Assembly: GCA_012861695.1 (NCBI GenBank)
Contig: JAAOOA010000002.1
Coordinates: 20,635,803-20,699,802, forward strand
Reading direction: 5' to 3'
DNA length: 64,000 nucleotides
DNA from: Trematomus loennbergii
Lineage: Eukaryota; Chordata; Actinopteri; Perciformes; Nototheniidae
Translations under genes and position numbers: made by a program
Notes under the pieces: generated by a model
What the model saw: the letters and a program-made list of their open reading frames with translations, nothing else
Told to the model about the DNA's origin: nothing
Database searches by the model: none
In this document: piece after piece, positions 35,292-46,213 of the stretch
How positions within the stretch are numbered: position 1 is the first letter of the stretch
Layout of the letters: each line of letters begins with the position of its first letter

Positions 35292-38200
35292 GTTAAAGAT
35301 GTTTGGCCTCTTAGAGGAAGTTTCTCCTCAAAGGAAGTCAGATTCTCATTTTTCTTCAAGCCAAAAACGACACGCTCTGAGAACAAGCCACATAAAGGTA
35401 AGAGTCAAACGTTTTCTTTAAAACGTATTTGCCAGAATTGACCACATGCACACGCTTGCTCTTTTGAGTCTTGAGGAAAAGTTTTTAAATGAAATCTGTC
35501 CCGTAACCTGTAACACATATCATCCCTTCTCTCTTCATTTGCCATGTCCCACTCAACCACATCATCTAGTGAAAAAAAATGCTTAAAACATTACAACGAC
35601 ACCCACACAACAACGTGAAACACAAATATAGTTGCCCCATACTCTCAACACACACACACACACAACCCGTAAACTTAAAGACCTCTGAGCCAGCAGAGCG
35701 ATAAGATTAGAGGAAGTACGTGGGTGTGAAATAGCTGTGGTGTGGGACTTTCTGGGTTCACACAATCTACATGGACTGCAGGCCCTGCTTTTTATTAGAG
35801 TTCAAACTGATGGGAATACACAGACACTGATGACACCCACTAGTGTCCTGCGTTTCTGGGCAAAGAACTGACACACAAACAAAATGAACAAGCCAAAACA
35901 TATATCCCCCATAGTCTGTAAATACAGACAAAACTGTTGTAACAAGTTCTAACACAATATATTTCAGATGTGTGTGTGTGGACAATGCTGTATGACTATG
36001 GCACGTCATGTTAAGTTCAGTTAGTGCCCTTCAATACAGTACGTAAAGAAGCTAAACAGGCTATAGTTGGTCTCAGGGCAGTAACCCTGAGGTCGTGACT
36101 TCTGCTCTCGTGCCAACAAAGTGTAAAACCCAGAACCATCAGTGGGTCTATTAACAAAGCCTGAGGCTGGACAAGGCTTTCTTTGTTTCATAATTAATGC
36201 AAACGCGATAACCGTGACATTGACAGTTGGGCGGTCCGTACATCAACGTCTCATGACACATGAAAATGAACGCTGCCATTCATCATCGCTCAGGCCTAAT
36301 GGACCCCATAAAACTGAATTATTAAGCACAACACAAGAGACCTTTGTAGCAGATTAATGGAAGCATAGAGCACAGCACATTTATAACAGTAATATAGTCT
36401 AGTCGCTGTGTTATCGCCTTAATTGTTAGCCATACAGGAGGCTGCAACTTCAAATTATTTTGTCAGTAAACGCAACAGAAGCAGTTCCCTTCTTTTGTTG
36501 CTGGTGGTAACAGATTTGTTCTGTGTGCCAAGAAAGCACAATACATTTGATTACATTGGTGAATTGTGATCTCAATTCTTGTTTACATCTTCGTCAACCG
36601 GCAACTACAGTACGTGTCTGGTGTCACATGACTTCTGTTAGAGCAATGACACTCAACTTTCTGTAAATATGCGTTCTGGGATGTAGTTGGTCTCCAATTA
36701 GTTAGATGTGTTTGACGTAAAGTTGATCCTAGATGGATTGAGACAAAGAAGTGGAGGAGGTAGATAATTTTGTGGAGGATTTCAGTAAAAGTGGGGAAAG
36801 GGGCAGGGTGTGGTGGTGAGCAGGAAACAGACTTGAGGAGAGTAAATATTCAGAGCAATAAGACCAATAAGAGAGAAAAAGGAAATTGGCATATTTGTAT
36901 TTATTGTTTAAAATGGAAATATGACTATGTAATATACTTTCAGTTATACTTAACATTTGCCACAGTTCATTTTAATTTTACTTCTCATTTTATAATTGCT
37001 TGCATGGGTAGGATTTGGATGTGATTGAAATGGTTAATAGCCTCACGTTGTTCTCTACTCTGGAGCATTTTTCCACTTTCCAGTCACAGCAGTCAAAGCT
37101 GTGTTTAAAAATAGCAGTTGTTCCCTATGCATGTCAATAAGAGCCTATACAAGCAGTAGAATAGCAAAAGTGCTGGGAAAGCCCTCATAACAAAGGAACT
37201 GACGAGGGTTTCTCTCAGAGCCAATGTCCACAGGCTATTGATTGTGTATTTGTTTATTCGGTTAGAAGAGTGCCTTGAGATCATGTTTCCCTAATCGAGG
37301 CAGATTACTGAAAGAAATACGATGCTGCATAAATTAGGTTGCATGATGTTACCCTTCTACTGAATTTCACGTCATAATGCTCCAGTAATTAGATTTTGTG
37401 TTTTGTGCATTAGGCCTTGTTTAGGAAAAAAAAAAAAACAGACCGGCTATTAGTGACAAAGAGTAACATGAAGACAGGAGGGGGTGAAATGTTCCCGTAA
37501 TTTAAAAAGATTCCATGCATGATTTACACCATGAGGACTGGATAAAAGACTGTCGAGGCCAAATCTCATTACAAAGATCAGTGATTTATTGGAAATAAAG
37601 TAACAAGTGTTCTTTGTTCACCCCATTATCATAAATCCTTCCTTCGGATCCTTTCAGATCCCATAAGGACACACAGCTTTGAAAGTGACCTTGGTCCCTC
37701 CATGTAACCCCTGTAGAAAATTATTCACAGATTTATTTTGCAGTACAACAAAGTATGCAGACTGGTTTAATAAATCAGTTAATATGCTGTTATTGTAGAG
37801 CAGCTTACTAAGCCATCTATCATAGTTGGATGTTATCCAGAGACATCTTTAGTGTAAATTAACACGTTGGGCGAGGAGACTGTCGTTTCAACGGGAGATT
37901 TCGTTTTATGGTTATGTTCTCAAATGCTGCAGACACATGGTCCTCTAGGGTGATGGTGGACCGATGTGATTCCAGACACTCTTCTAATGGGGGCCATTAC
38001 AACCCACACTGCAGGATCTATTCATTTTTTATGAGAGGGGTAGATCTGTCGGCGCCTCATATTGGTGAAAGTCATCATGTTCGTACAGGATTCAGTAAGC
38101 TGCAAGCTTTAAGCATTGTTCAGCGTTTTGGGCCGATGGATCATGAAGTCGGATCTGGGACTTGCATGAAGTTTGAGTACATTTACACAAGTACTGTACT

Positions 38201-39179
38201 TTTACATAGCCTACTTTGATTTGAGATGGAACTATCATACTTTTGACTCCACTACAATTATTTGACAGTTTTGTTATTAAAAAGGCTACCTGACAAATTA
38301 AGGTTTTATACGAGGATCTTAAAACACAATAGGCACTGTTAAAGATCACCATTATATAAAACAGTTAAAATTAGCTTCACCTAATCCAAATACAATGGCA
38401 AAAGGATACTTACACGTTAAAGCATCAGACATAATAGTCTTATGATTTAAGCTAATTCCCTCATGGGAACTACTTTCTTGCAAGATGAGTAGGGCCTATT
38501 TTTACTTTTGATGCTTTAAAAGGGGAAACCTCTTAAATTAATAATGGCCATAATGTCATTTCCATGGCCTATTAAAGTTGAATCAATATTCGTGAACATG
38601 ATCTTCTCTCTTTCAAAGCCAGAAAGCAGAGAAGGAAGTCTTAAATTGTGATGTCATCAAGTATTAGGTCTGAAGCGGCTCCATAGATAGACAATAAATG
38701 CTGTATAGGACTGATTTTGATCACAGAATGTTTATTTTAATTTCAATTCCAGAATGAGCTTTAATCTATTATAGTGTTCAAAGTTCTATCAAATAAACTA
38801 TCCCTGTATCCTCAGAACAATTAACTGGCTGCTCTTGTGTTATCTTTACCATATTTCCAATTCATTGTTTATGCAGCATTTTCAGACCTGCATAATGAAA
38901 TCCCAAATGTTTGCTATAGTGCTGTAGTTTTTGAATTTGGTAGATAGTTGTTCATGTTTACATATACAGTATTTATATTTAAGGATCTCAATCCTCCCTC
39001 AACCACTGCGGAATGATGACTATTATACTGTAGATTTCTCACTCTCCTATGGTCATTCCCCCTAAATGTACATAATTCCTTAAATCAAACAAGATTGATA
39101 TTATGGCTCTGCATAAAACATGCATTGTTCCGAGTGGGGGTTGTTTTATTTGGGGTCACAATAAAACCACCCGCACTCG

Positions 39180-39445
39180 TGTCCTCTTGGGCAGGAAAGT
39201 TCAGGTAAAGTTGAAAGAGGTTTAATTTAACACGACATCTATTGCACGTCTGTCTGTCCTGGGAGAGGGAATTCTCCCCCATTAACTTTGGGGTTTTCTT
39301 TAAAGGTTTTTTTCCTGTCCAATTTGAGGGTCCAAGGACAGAGGATGTCATATTTGTAATCATTCTGTACATACTGGTCCACTGAGACAAATGTAAAATG
39401 TGTGATATTCTGCATAAATAAACTTTGATTGATTGATTGATTGAA
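39180..39445 (+). mobile_element. L2-type LINE 3' UTR fragment
   Basis: GTCTGTCCTGGGAGAGGGA, TTTTTTTCCTGTCCAATTTG, GAGGGTCCAAGGACAGAGGA and a terminal TTGATTGATTGATTGA repeat are typical of a ubiquitous fish LINE 3' end. It ends 350 bp before the C3orf80-like start codon, so it may lie in or beside that promoter. Confidence 0.65.
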
Positions 39446-39791
39446 AGTGACAATCTCAGATGCTGTGGAGCAGCAATGTGGGTTTCATTAGACTGTTAAT
39501 GACCATACGTAATGATGTAAGAGTATTCATGATTTCCATCAGTGCTCCAACAGACACTGATGCTGCTCCTCCACTCATATCGACCATATAACAGCAGACA
39601 GGTCTTCCTCAGTGGAGGGGGGGGCACCTGCTGTCCCGCGTTGCACTGGCTGTGATGAGAGTAGCATACATTAAAAGTGTACAGCTGGAAGGAAAGGCAG
39701 ACCTGTAACACCTGATCGGACTTATAATATTAGCACGCACGGGAGACGCAACACGTCCATTAGGCTTCTTTCCATCCCGGGAGACCCCAAA

Positions 39792-40454
39792 ATGATCTCG
39801 TCTTGTTTGCCAGGCGGCGGCAGGATAACGTGCAGGACCACTGGCACCCTTTTGTCGGCGTGTCTGGTCTCCGCTTGTCATGCTCTCCGCACCTGCGGGG
39901 AGGTCCAGTGCGGCGATGGCCACCAGTGCTGTCCGCCCATCGCCAACGGGAACGGCAGTGCCAACTCCGCGGTGCGGTGCTGCAAGCTCCCTATCCACAT
40001 ATTCTTCGACAACGTAGGTTGGTTCACGCGGAAGCTGTCTGGCATCCTCATCCTGTTGCTGCTATTCGCCATGGGCTACTTCATTCAGAGGATCATCTGC
40101 CCGCGGCCCCGCCGGCCTCCGCACAATGACCGCAGCGAGGAGCCCTCCCTCTTTCACGGGCACGCATCGGCGTCCCAGGACTCCCTGCTGGACCGGTACC
40201 CCGAGTACAGCCTCGGGGACTTTGCCTCTCCGAACCTGCCAGCATACGACGAGGTCAAATATTTGCCCACGTATGAGGAAAGCATGCAGGAGATGCACAG
40301 AGACCGGTCCGACGATAACTTGCTGTCTGAAAACGAGATTATCGGGCAGGGCAGAGAGAGAGCGGCGGGACCGAGAGCCGCGGAGCAGAGGCGGGAAGTC
40401 CTCGAGGAGGCTGCACCGCAACACAGCCCGAGGACATCCCGGAACTCTGTCTGA
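39792..40454 (+). CDS. C3orf80-like single-pass membrane protein, single exon
   Basis: A 220-aa open frame, GC-rich against AT-rich flanks, in the C3orf80 position between IL12A and IFT80. Layout: hydrophobic N-terminus that could act as a signal peptide (residues 15-32, TTGTLLSACLVSACHALR); a short Cys-rich outer part with C35, C40, C46, C47, C63 and C64, including CGDGHQCCPP; a membrane helix at about 83-101 (SGILILLLLFAMGYF); basic stop-transfer residues (PRPRRPP); and a cytoplasmic tail with two LPxY motifs, LPAY at 149-152 and LPTY at 158-161. This plan, small Cys-rich ectodomain plus PY-type tail, resembles Shisa, WBP1, VOPP1 and CYYR1 proteins, whose tails bind WW-domain ubiquitin ligases. 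That similarity is inference; C3orf80 has no established function known to me. The ATG opens the frame, and AATAAA follows 109 nt after the stop. Confidence 0.88.
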   Translation: MISSCLPGGGRITCRTTGTLLSACLVSACHALRTCGEVQCGDGHQCCPPIANGNGSANSAVRCCKLPIHIFFDNVGWFTRKLSGILILLLLFAMGYFIQRIICPRPRRPPHNDRSEEPSLFHGHASASQDSLLDRYPEYSLGDFASPNLPAYDEVKYLPTYEESMQEMHRDRSDDNLLSENEIIGQGRERAAGPRAAEQRREVLEEAAPQHSPRTSRNSV

Positions 40455-40562
40455 GCCCGGGCAAAGCTCTACAGACAATATAGCTCTCTTATTTTAATAT
40501 TATCAGGGTAATTATCTTGCAGAGATATAAACTCAAGTGCAATTATAATCCTGAATGTTAAG

Positions 40563-40568
40563 AATAAA
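40563..40568 (+). terminator. Poly(A) signal of the C3orf80-like gene
   Basis: AATAAA 109 nt after the stop codon, the first hexamer downstream. Confidence 0.6.
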
Positions 40569-43500
40569 GAAGAAGGCTGAGAAAATGTACGTGTTTTGTA
40601 AGATTATGGCGGATTTATCGCCTTTTGTATGCAAATGACCGCCTGGGTTAAGTAAAGGGGATTATGAGGAAAGCGAAGGCGGCTGAAATTGAAGGTCTCT
40701 GTGGCAGGGACAGCTAATTTGGCTCCGGTACAATCGCATTAAGATTTACTTCAACACCTTCATTTTAAGCAGCACTGTGAGACGGTTTTATTCTTATGTC
40801 AAATTCTCGGCCTTTCTTACTCTTAATGTTAAATGTTCTGCTGAACCCGAAAGACCTGGTTTTCTTTTATATATTCTTTATTGAATGTGCAACCAAAAGG
40901 AATAATATTTAGATTTGTATTTCCCACCATACCCTGGAATGTGTGCTGAAGTAGGGAGTGAGGGGATGAATATCAATTTTAATACTTTCTGCAGTTTTCC
41001 TTATCAGCAAGCTTTAGAGCCATTTCATTTAAAATATTTCATCAGCATGAAAGCAATATTTTCCTCAAACTGCCTCACACACATGCATATTCACACAGTT
41101 CAGAGGGAAATGATAGATGAGTATTTTATCAGTGACCTGAGCCATGTCGCCTACAGCAAGATCATGATCTAGTCACAGCAGAAAAGTGCAATTTTTTTAA
41201 ATACTCTGATGCTGTGAACCATGTGTCCGCTGCTACATATTAGTATCACTATAGGTTCTAAAATGAGTAAAGCTATGGCAAATATTACAGCCGGCATGTG
41301 ATATGGTGTAAGCTTCCAAAGTTCGTTTTAATGTTAGCAAGTCAAACAAGGTCACAACTGCTGCCCCAAGCAGAACTAACACCCTACAGCTCAGACCAAA
41401 CGAAGGAAAAGACAGATGAGCTCTATCAGAGACAGGAGGCAGTCCATTCTTTGTTCTGGTAAAGTGGACTGAGAATACCATATCAATTTGTATGTTAACT
41501 TAAATGTGTTACTGTTACCTGCTGGTGAAATGTAATGCATCACTGTCTAATAAGAAAATATATTTTGGGGTTCTGGAAAATTGAAAACCAAACTGACACC
41601 ACACACACCTCATTACATCAAGCTAAATGGCCTGTTTACCAAGATTAAAGTTGAAGGGTGTATTTAACTTTCCATTAAAATGCCTCATTATTGTATATTG
41701 AAAAAGCTCCTTTGTCATTGTCACTTTAATTTGACATGTGTGAATGGTCACATTTGTCTTTCGTTCTCTCAAACACAGACTTGAAAAACATTAGTACATT
41801 TCATGTCCCAGGCCAAACAAGTAGAAGTCAAGTCAATTACAATCAGACATTGTAAAACAAATGACGTAAACATTATATTGTCATCCTTAAACAATAATCA
41901 AAATAGTTGCAAATTCATTTATTCTAACTTCAGTTACATAAAACAAAATGTTTCGACCGAGGGCAAATATATACACCAACTTATTTACCTAAGTGCTGTT
42001 AGTATATAAACTGTGAAGCTTTATTAACCTATACTTTCTTTAATGTTCCTTTAACTGTGAATCACTGCGTTTAAAGCAACCAGTCACCTTATGAAATCTG
42101 CCATCAGAAAGACAAATGCATATTGTTTGGAGAGTGTAATAACTGACATTTTATCAAAGCACTCTTCTTCACCAATAAACTTCAATTTTGGCCAAGTTTA
42201 GCTATTCAAATACAGAGAAAGTTGCTGCTAAAGCATTTTTATCCGTGGTCTTCACAATTAGAGACCTTGAGCTTCTCTAATGCTCCCGACACTAGAAGTC
42301 TGAGTGGGATTGTGGTGGCGTGAGTAATCTGACACTGCCAGACCATGATGGCAAAGCCAATAGTGAACACTGATGGATTTCCTTTCCCGAGGGATATTTG
42401 TGGGTGGCTGCAGTTTGCACTTAAAAGCATAAATCCATGCCTAAAGCCCACAAATGGGTAGATCAGGTGGAGTATGTGACTTTAAGATGCATAAAGCCAT
42501 ATGCAAGTCCTATACTCAAACCATAAAAGGTGTGAATTTTGCACTTCAGGATGTCCTTGGAGCTATCGCAGTTCATTATGAACTAAACTGTAAAAGTGGG
42601 TTGAGGAGCAGAGGGCATGTCTCCTACAGTTCCCAGCATGAGACTTGAATCAGATATTGTACAGCTGGGACATCAACTGGCAGAGGAGAGGACAGTGATA
42701 TATTTGGTTTTCTATTCCTTAAATCAAAACATATACTGCACGCACAAACATACTGAGCGACACTGACAGAGACACAGGGAAAAATACACAGGGCACAAGC
42801 AACATTGAAAACTGCGTCAGAGAGTCACTGGACCAAAGAACGGATCAACTATGAAGGTCAAATCAATGAGCATTAACCTCCTCATGAATATTATCCACTA
42901 AGTGTATTTTGTAGGTGAGCTTCATTGTTTGGCCATCAATCTAATTTCGGAGAACTTGCAAGTCATTGTACATGGATATACAGCTCAGTGGTTTAATACA
43001 AGTATAATATCTGTTTATTTTTTTGTTCTGTGTAGTTTCAAAGATATGAAATGCTGTAAAAGTATATTTACTGTTCAGTAAATAGCACAGAGTCAAAAGT
43101 GTAAAGATTGGAAATTAATTGGACCATTTTATTCCTAATTTACAGTTGAGGCTAAGAATGTTCATTTAGAATTGTATTCTATTTGAATTAATTAATTACC
43201 AAAATGCAAAAGAAATCGTAGTCATGCGAGGATGTATAAATACAACACATTGTTCATTTCTATTTTTCAGTGTGTGTGGCCTCTCTCATGGTAATGCAAG
43301 TGAAATCTGACTCCCCGCTGATAAGTCCTTTCATAAATGAATGTTGTTTGGCCCGGAGGAGTAGGTTTATCACACAGTGAGTAGGCTTCCAAAGAAAGCG
43401 GATGGAGGGAGTAAAATATGAAGAAGAAAGTGAGTCAGAGAGAAACTTGGGCGATAAGCAGCCAAAAGTACACAGTGCTGATAAAAAAAGAAACAGCAAG

Positions 43501-43570
43501 AGAGAATAACCCATTGATAGATTTTCCTACATCTACCGTTTTCTCTGATGTTTTACGAGTGGCCACTCAC
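40569..43570. other. Intergenic region after the C3orf80-like gene
   Basis: Three kb with no recognised gene. The first part (40600-40760) is unusually complex and may be regulatory. The rest is AT-rich with short, uninformative open frames. Confidence 0.6.
40600..40760. promoter_or_regulatory. Candidate conserved non-coding element
   Basis: TTATGGCGGATTTATCGCC, GTATGCAAATGACCGCC (containing the octamer-like ATGCAAAT), AGGGGATTATGAGG and GCAGGGACAGCTAATTTGG occur close together. Clustered homeodomain, POU and bicoid-type cores in non-repetitive sequence suggest an enhancer. No conservation data are available. Confidence 0.3.
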
Positions 43571-43789
43571 ATTTCCAGGCAATAGGACGATCAATTTCTA
43601 CCACGTCGGCGCGCATCAGGGGGATATGGTTGAGCAGTTGTTTTTTCGGAAAGCCCTTGGACCAGATCTTCTCCCTCATTCGTCCCTCCTGGGCGGCTAG
43701 AGGAGATGGATAGGCTATAATGTTCCGCTGATGTACTGGCCTCCTGCCAACCAGGGGGCTGAGCTTCATGCCATCACTTGGTTTCACAC
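43571..43789 (-). CDS. Exon-like open frame of unknown identity
   Basis: On the minus strand a 219-nt open block is bounded by TTTTCTGCTGAG (acceptor-like) and GTGAGTGG (good donor). Read in the one open phase, it gives a 72-codon peptide containing MKLSPLVGRRPVHQRNIIAY, then GRMREKIWSKGFPKKQLLNH and IPLMRADVVEIDRPIAWK. A TGA lies just before the acceptor, as expected for an intron. Composition is ordinary globular protein, with no repeat bias. I do not recognise the family. It lies 740 bp beyond the ift80 stop on the same strand, so it could be an exon of an unannotated gene, a distal alternative ift80 exon, or an old gene fragment. No partner exons were found. Confidence 0.4.
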
Positions 43790-44531
43790 CTCAGCAGAAA
43801 AGGAAATACAAGAATAACTCAAAGAGAAGAACATACTGTAGATGTATTGAACTCTAAAACACACATGTACCCAGAAATACCTTGTGGGTGAAGCTGAAAA
43901 AAACACTTCAAAGATACTCTATGATCTCTGTATAAAAATCCAGTGAAGCATCAAGACATTAAAAGGGTATGAAAAATAGAGAAAGAGCAAGGTAAAAGAG
44001 GGTCATTCGGCGAAAGGTATACATTATTTCTATCAGTTTTATTTACTGAACTCTTTTTAGTGTTTACATGAGGCAAAATGTTGAATATATAAATTGTAAA
44101 AATATCTATCCATATAAAAATACACAATCAATCAATCATACATCACTGAAAAAACAAAGCAATACATCTTTGCATGACTGAGCACATCAAGTAATTCTCG
44201 ACAACTGTAAAAGATAACATTCAGATTTGAACTTGACACACTGAAATCACTCTGAAGCTGATATGACGGAAAGGCCATTATGTTGTAGTATGTGCGAAGT
44301 GTATATACTCTTATCAGAAGTCAAAATCATCCACCCGGCGGTAACAGAATGCCAATGTTTTACATTACACAGCACAACCCACAAGATTTTAGTGTAGAGC
44401 CAAAGTCAACAATATATTCATCAGAGCAATTCTAATCTTCACATCTCCAAATTATCTTGAAGTTAATGCACTTGTAACTTATCGTAGCCATGTTATGCAA
44501 GTAGAATTTTAGAAGAAAGGTCCACTGAACA
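43790..44531 (-). other. ift80 3' UTR and short flank
   Basis: The ift80 TAA is at 44534-44532. AATAAA on the minus strand at 44043-44038 gives a 3' UTR of about 490 nt. Confidence 0.6.
44038..44043 (-). terminator. Candidate poly(A) signal of ift80
   Basis: TTTATT on the plus strand, AATAAA on the minus strand, about 490 nt after the stop. Confidence 0.55.
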
Positions 44532-46135
44532 TTAACGTCGTGAGGCCACGCTGCTCCTCACAGAGGTGTTAGCAGCCTTCTCTCTCTCATTAGACAACTC
44601 CATCTCTATCTTCGCCTGGACTTTCTCCCAGTCCACCTCAACCTGGCAGAAATACAAGAATAGGAGAAGTAAGACACAGTACTGCATTTAGCTTTCATCA
44701 GTATAGGATCAAAACGAAAGGATGCTATTTAATTCCATTACATAATAAGACGGGTTCACACTGGACGCCTGAAAAGTGTGGTGTGTGTATAGTTTTTTTT
44801 TTCCTCCTGATCATTTAATAATGCTCCACCAAAATAAACAGAGTTCGGCAGCTAACAGCAACAACTTCTAGATTGTTCGTCATTTCTGGCTAACATCCGC
44901 CGGTTTTTCCAATATGACAGCAGTGAAAAAGGCTGAAGTGATATTGAATTTTGTATCCCCTCAGAGTTAAAAGAGTGTATAAGTAAAAAGCTGATAACAC
45001 TTGAACAGCTGTAACAGTGGCTTCCAGTGTGATTAATGAATTAATGCAGTGCAGTGCTGTCCTCACTTACCCCTTCAGAGTACTGCAGGAATCTCTTGTT
45101 GGTCTCCTTCCTGCCAAATTTCTGTAGGAACTTTCCTCTATAGGCCAGCACCGTGTCAACATGGGTCTTGTGTTTCACTGCCAGCTCCAGTGCCCTGGAC
45201 ACAAGATGAAAAGAAGATGAAGATACACATTCAACCATCCTGCAAGGACAAACTCTCACTTAAACCTTCTATAGAAGAGACAGCCTTAAGAGGCTAAGAA
45301 AAAGCATCCTCCTAAAGACTTAAAATGTCCCTCTCCTAACACCTATACCTTCACACACAGATTCCGTAAATCCCTGAGCTGTACCTCTCCCAGTTGAAAA
45401 GGTCGATGTTGACTCGTATGGCCTGATAGATGAGACCAGCTTGTAACAATGTGGCCTCCGCCTCCTGGACCTGACCACTGAACATCAGCATGTGGGCCAA
45501 AGATGACTCCTTAGATGGCTGCTCCTTTATAAAGTTGATGTACTGCACCCTAGGTAGCTGAAAGAAGAGAGGTTGGGGTACTTATGTTTGAGAACCTGGT
45601 TAAAAACAAGGTGTGTTCGACTGATATAGCCATTAACTAATTTGCTTACCTCTCCGATGGCAGCATAAGCCATCTCCGCTGTGGTCAACTCCCTGTGGCC
45701 ATCGCCATTCCAGCAAGACATGCCCACAATGACTGATCCTAAAGATGGGGGGGAGCAAAGGTAGTGAGCATCTTTAAAACAGAAAATCTCACCATCTGAG
45801 AGAATGACCTGAAGACACATTGTTCTAAGTGTTTCCCTTATTTATTGATGAACATATGTGTATACCATTAATTATTTCTTATTGGTAAAGACTCCCTTGT
45901 AAACAGAGTGTTAGGAGCACAGCTTAAGGTGAGTGACAAAGTGACAGAAACTGGTTAGCTATTTTTGCCGGACTCTATATATTATATTAACATGTGACTC
46001 TTATTAAACTGTGTGCTAAATGTTTTTTTTTAAATGCAAAATCATTTTCTAGTTAGCAATGATTACAAATACTATGCAAAGCATGATGGGGATAGCAGAT
46101 TCAAAATAGTTAAAGGTTTGTGTATTAATGTGTGT

Positions 46136-46213
<78 letters not shown>

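Larger units (their letters stand above)
29777..39791. other. Ten-kb divergent intergenic region between the FIIND-death domain gene and the C3orf80-like gene
   Basis: The genes on both sides read outwards, so both promoters lie here. A GC-richer stretch at about 29750-29850 and 30170-30270 (GTGGGCGGGGCCC) may be the minus-strand promoter. The rest holds microsatellites (32584-32641, 35251-35288), purine-rich tracts near 31320-31420 and a LINE tail (39180-39445). Fragments of a GACTTGACTTG-rich dispersed repeat occur around 31960-32440. No exon recognised. Confidence 0.6.

Noticed and set aside
40062..40478. 138-residue open frame antisense to the C3orf80-like gene
   Set aside because: GC-rich shadow of the real gene; no recognisable features.
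45527..45820. 97-residue open frame taken as a continuous ift80 exon
   Set aside because: Only part matches IFT80; the true exon is 45650-45738, with a clear acceptor and donor, and the rest is intron.
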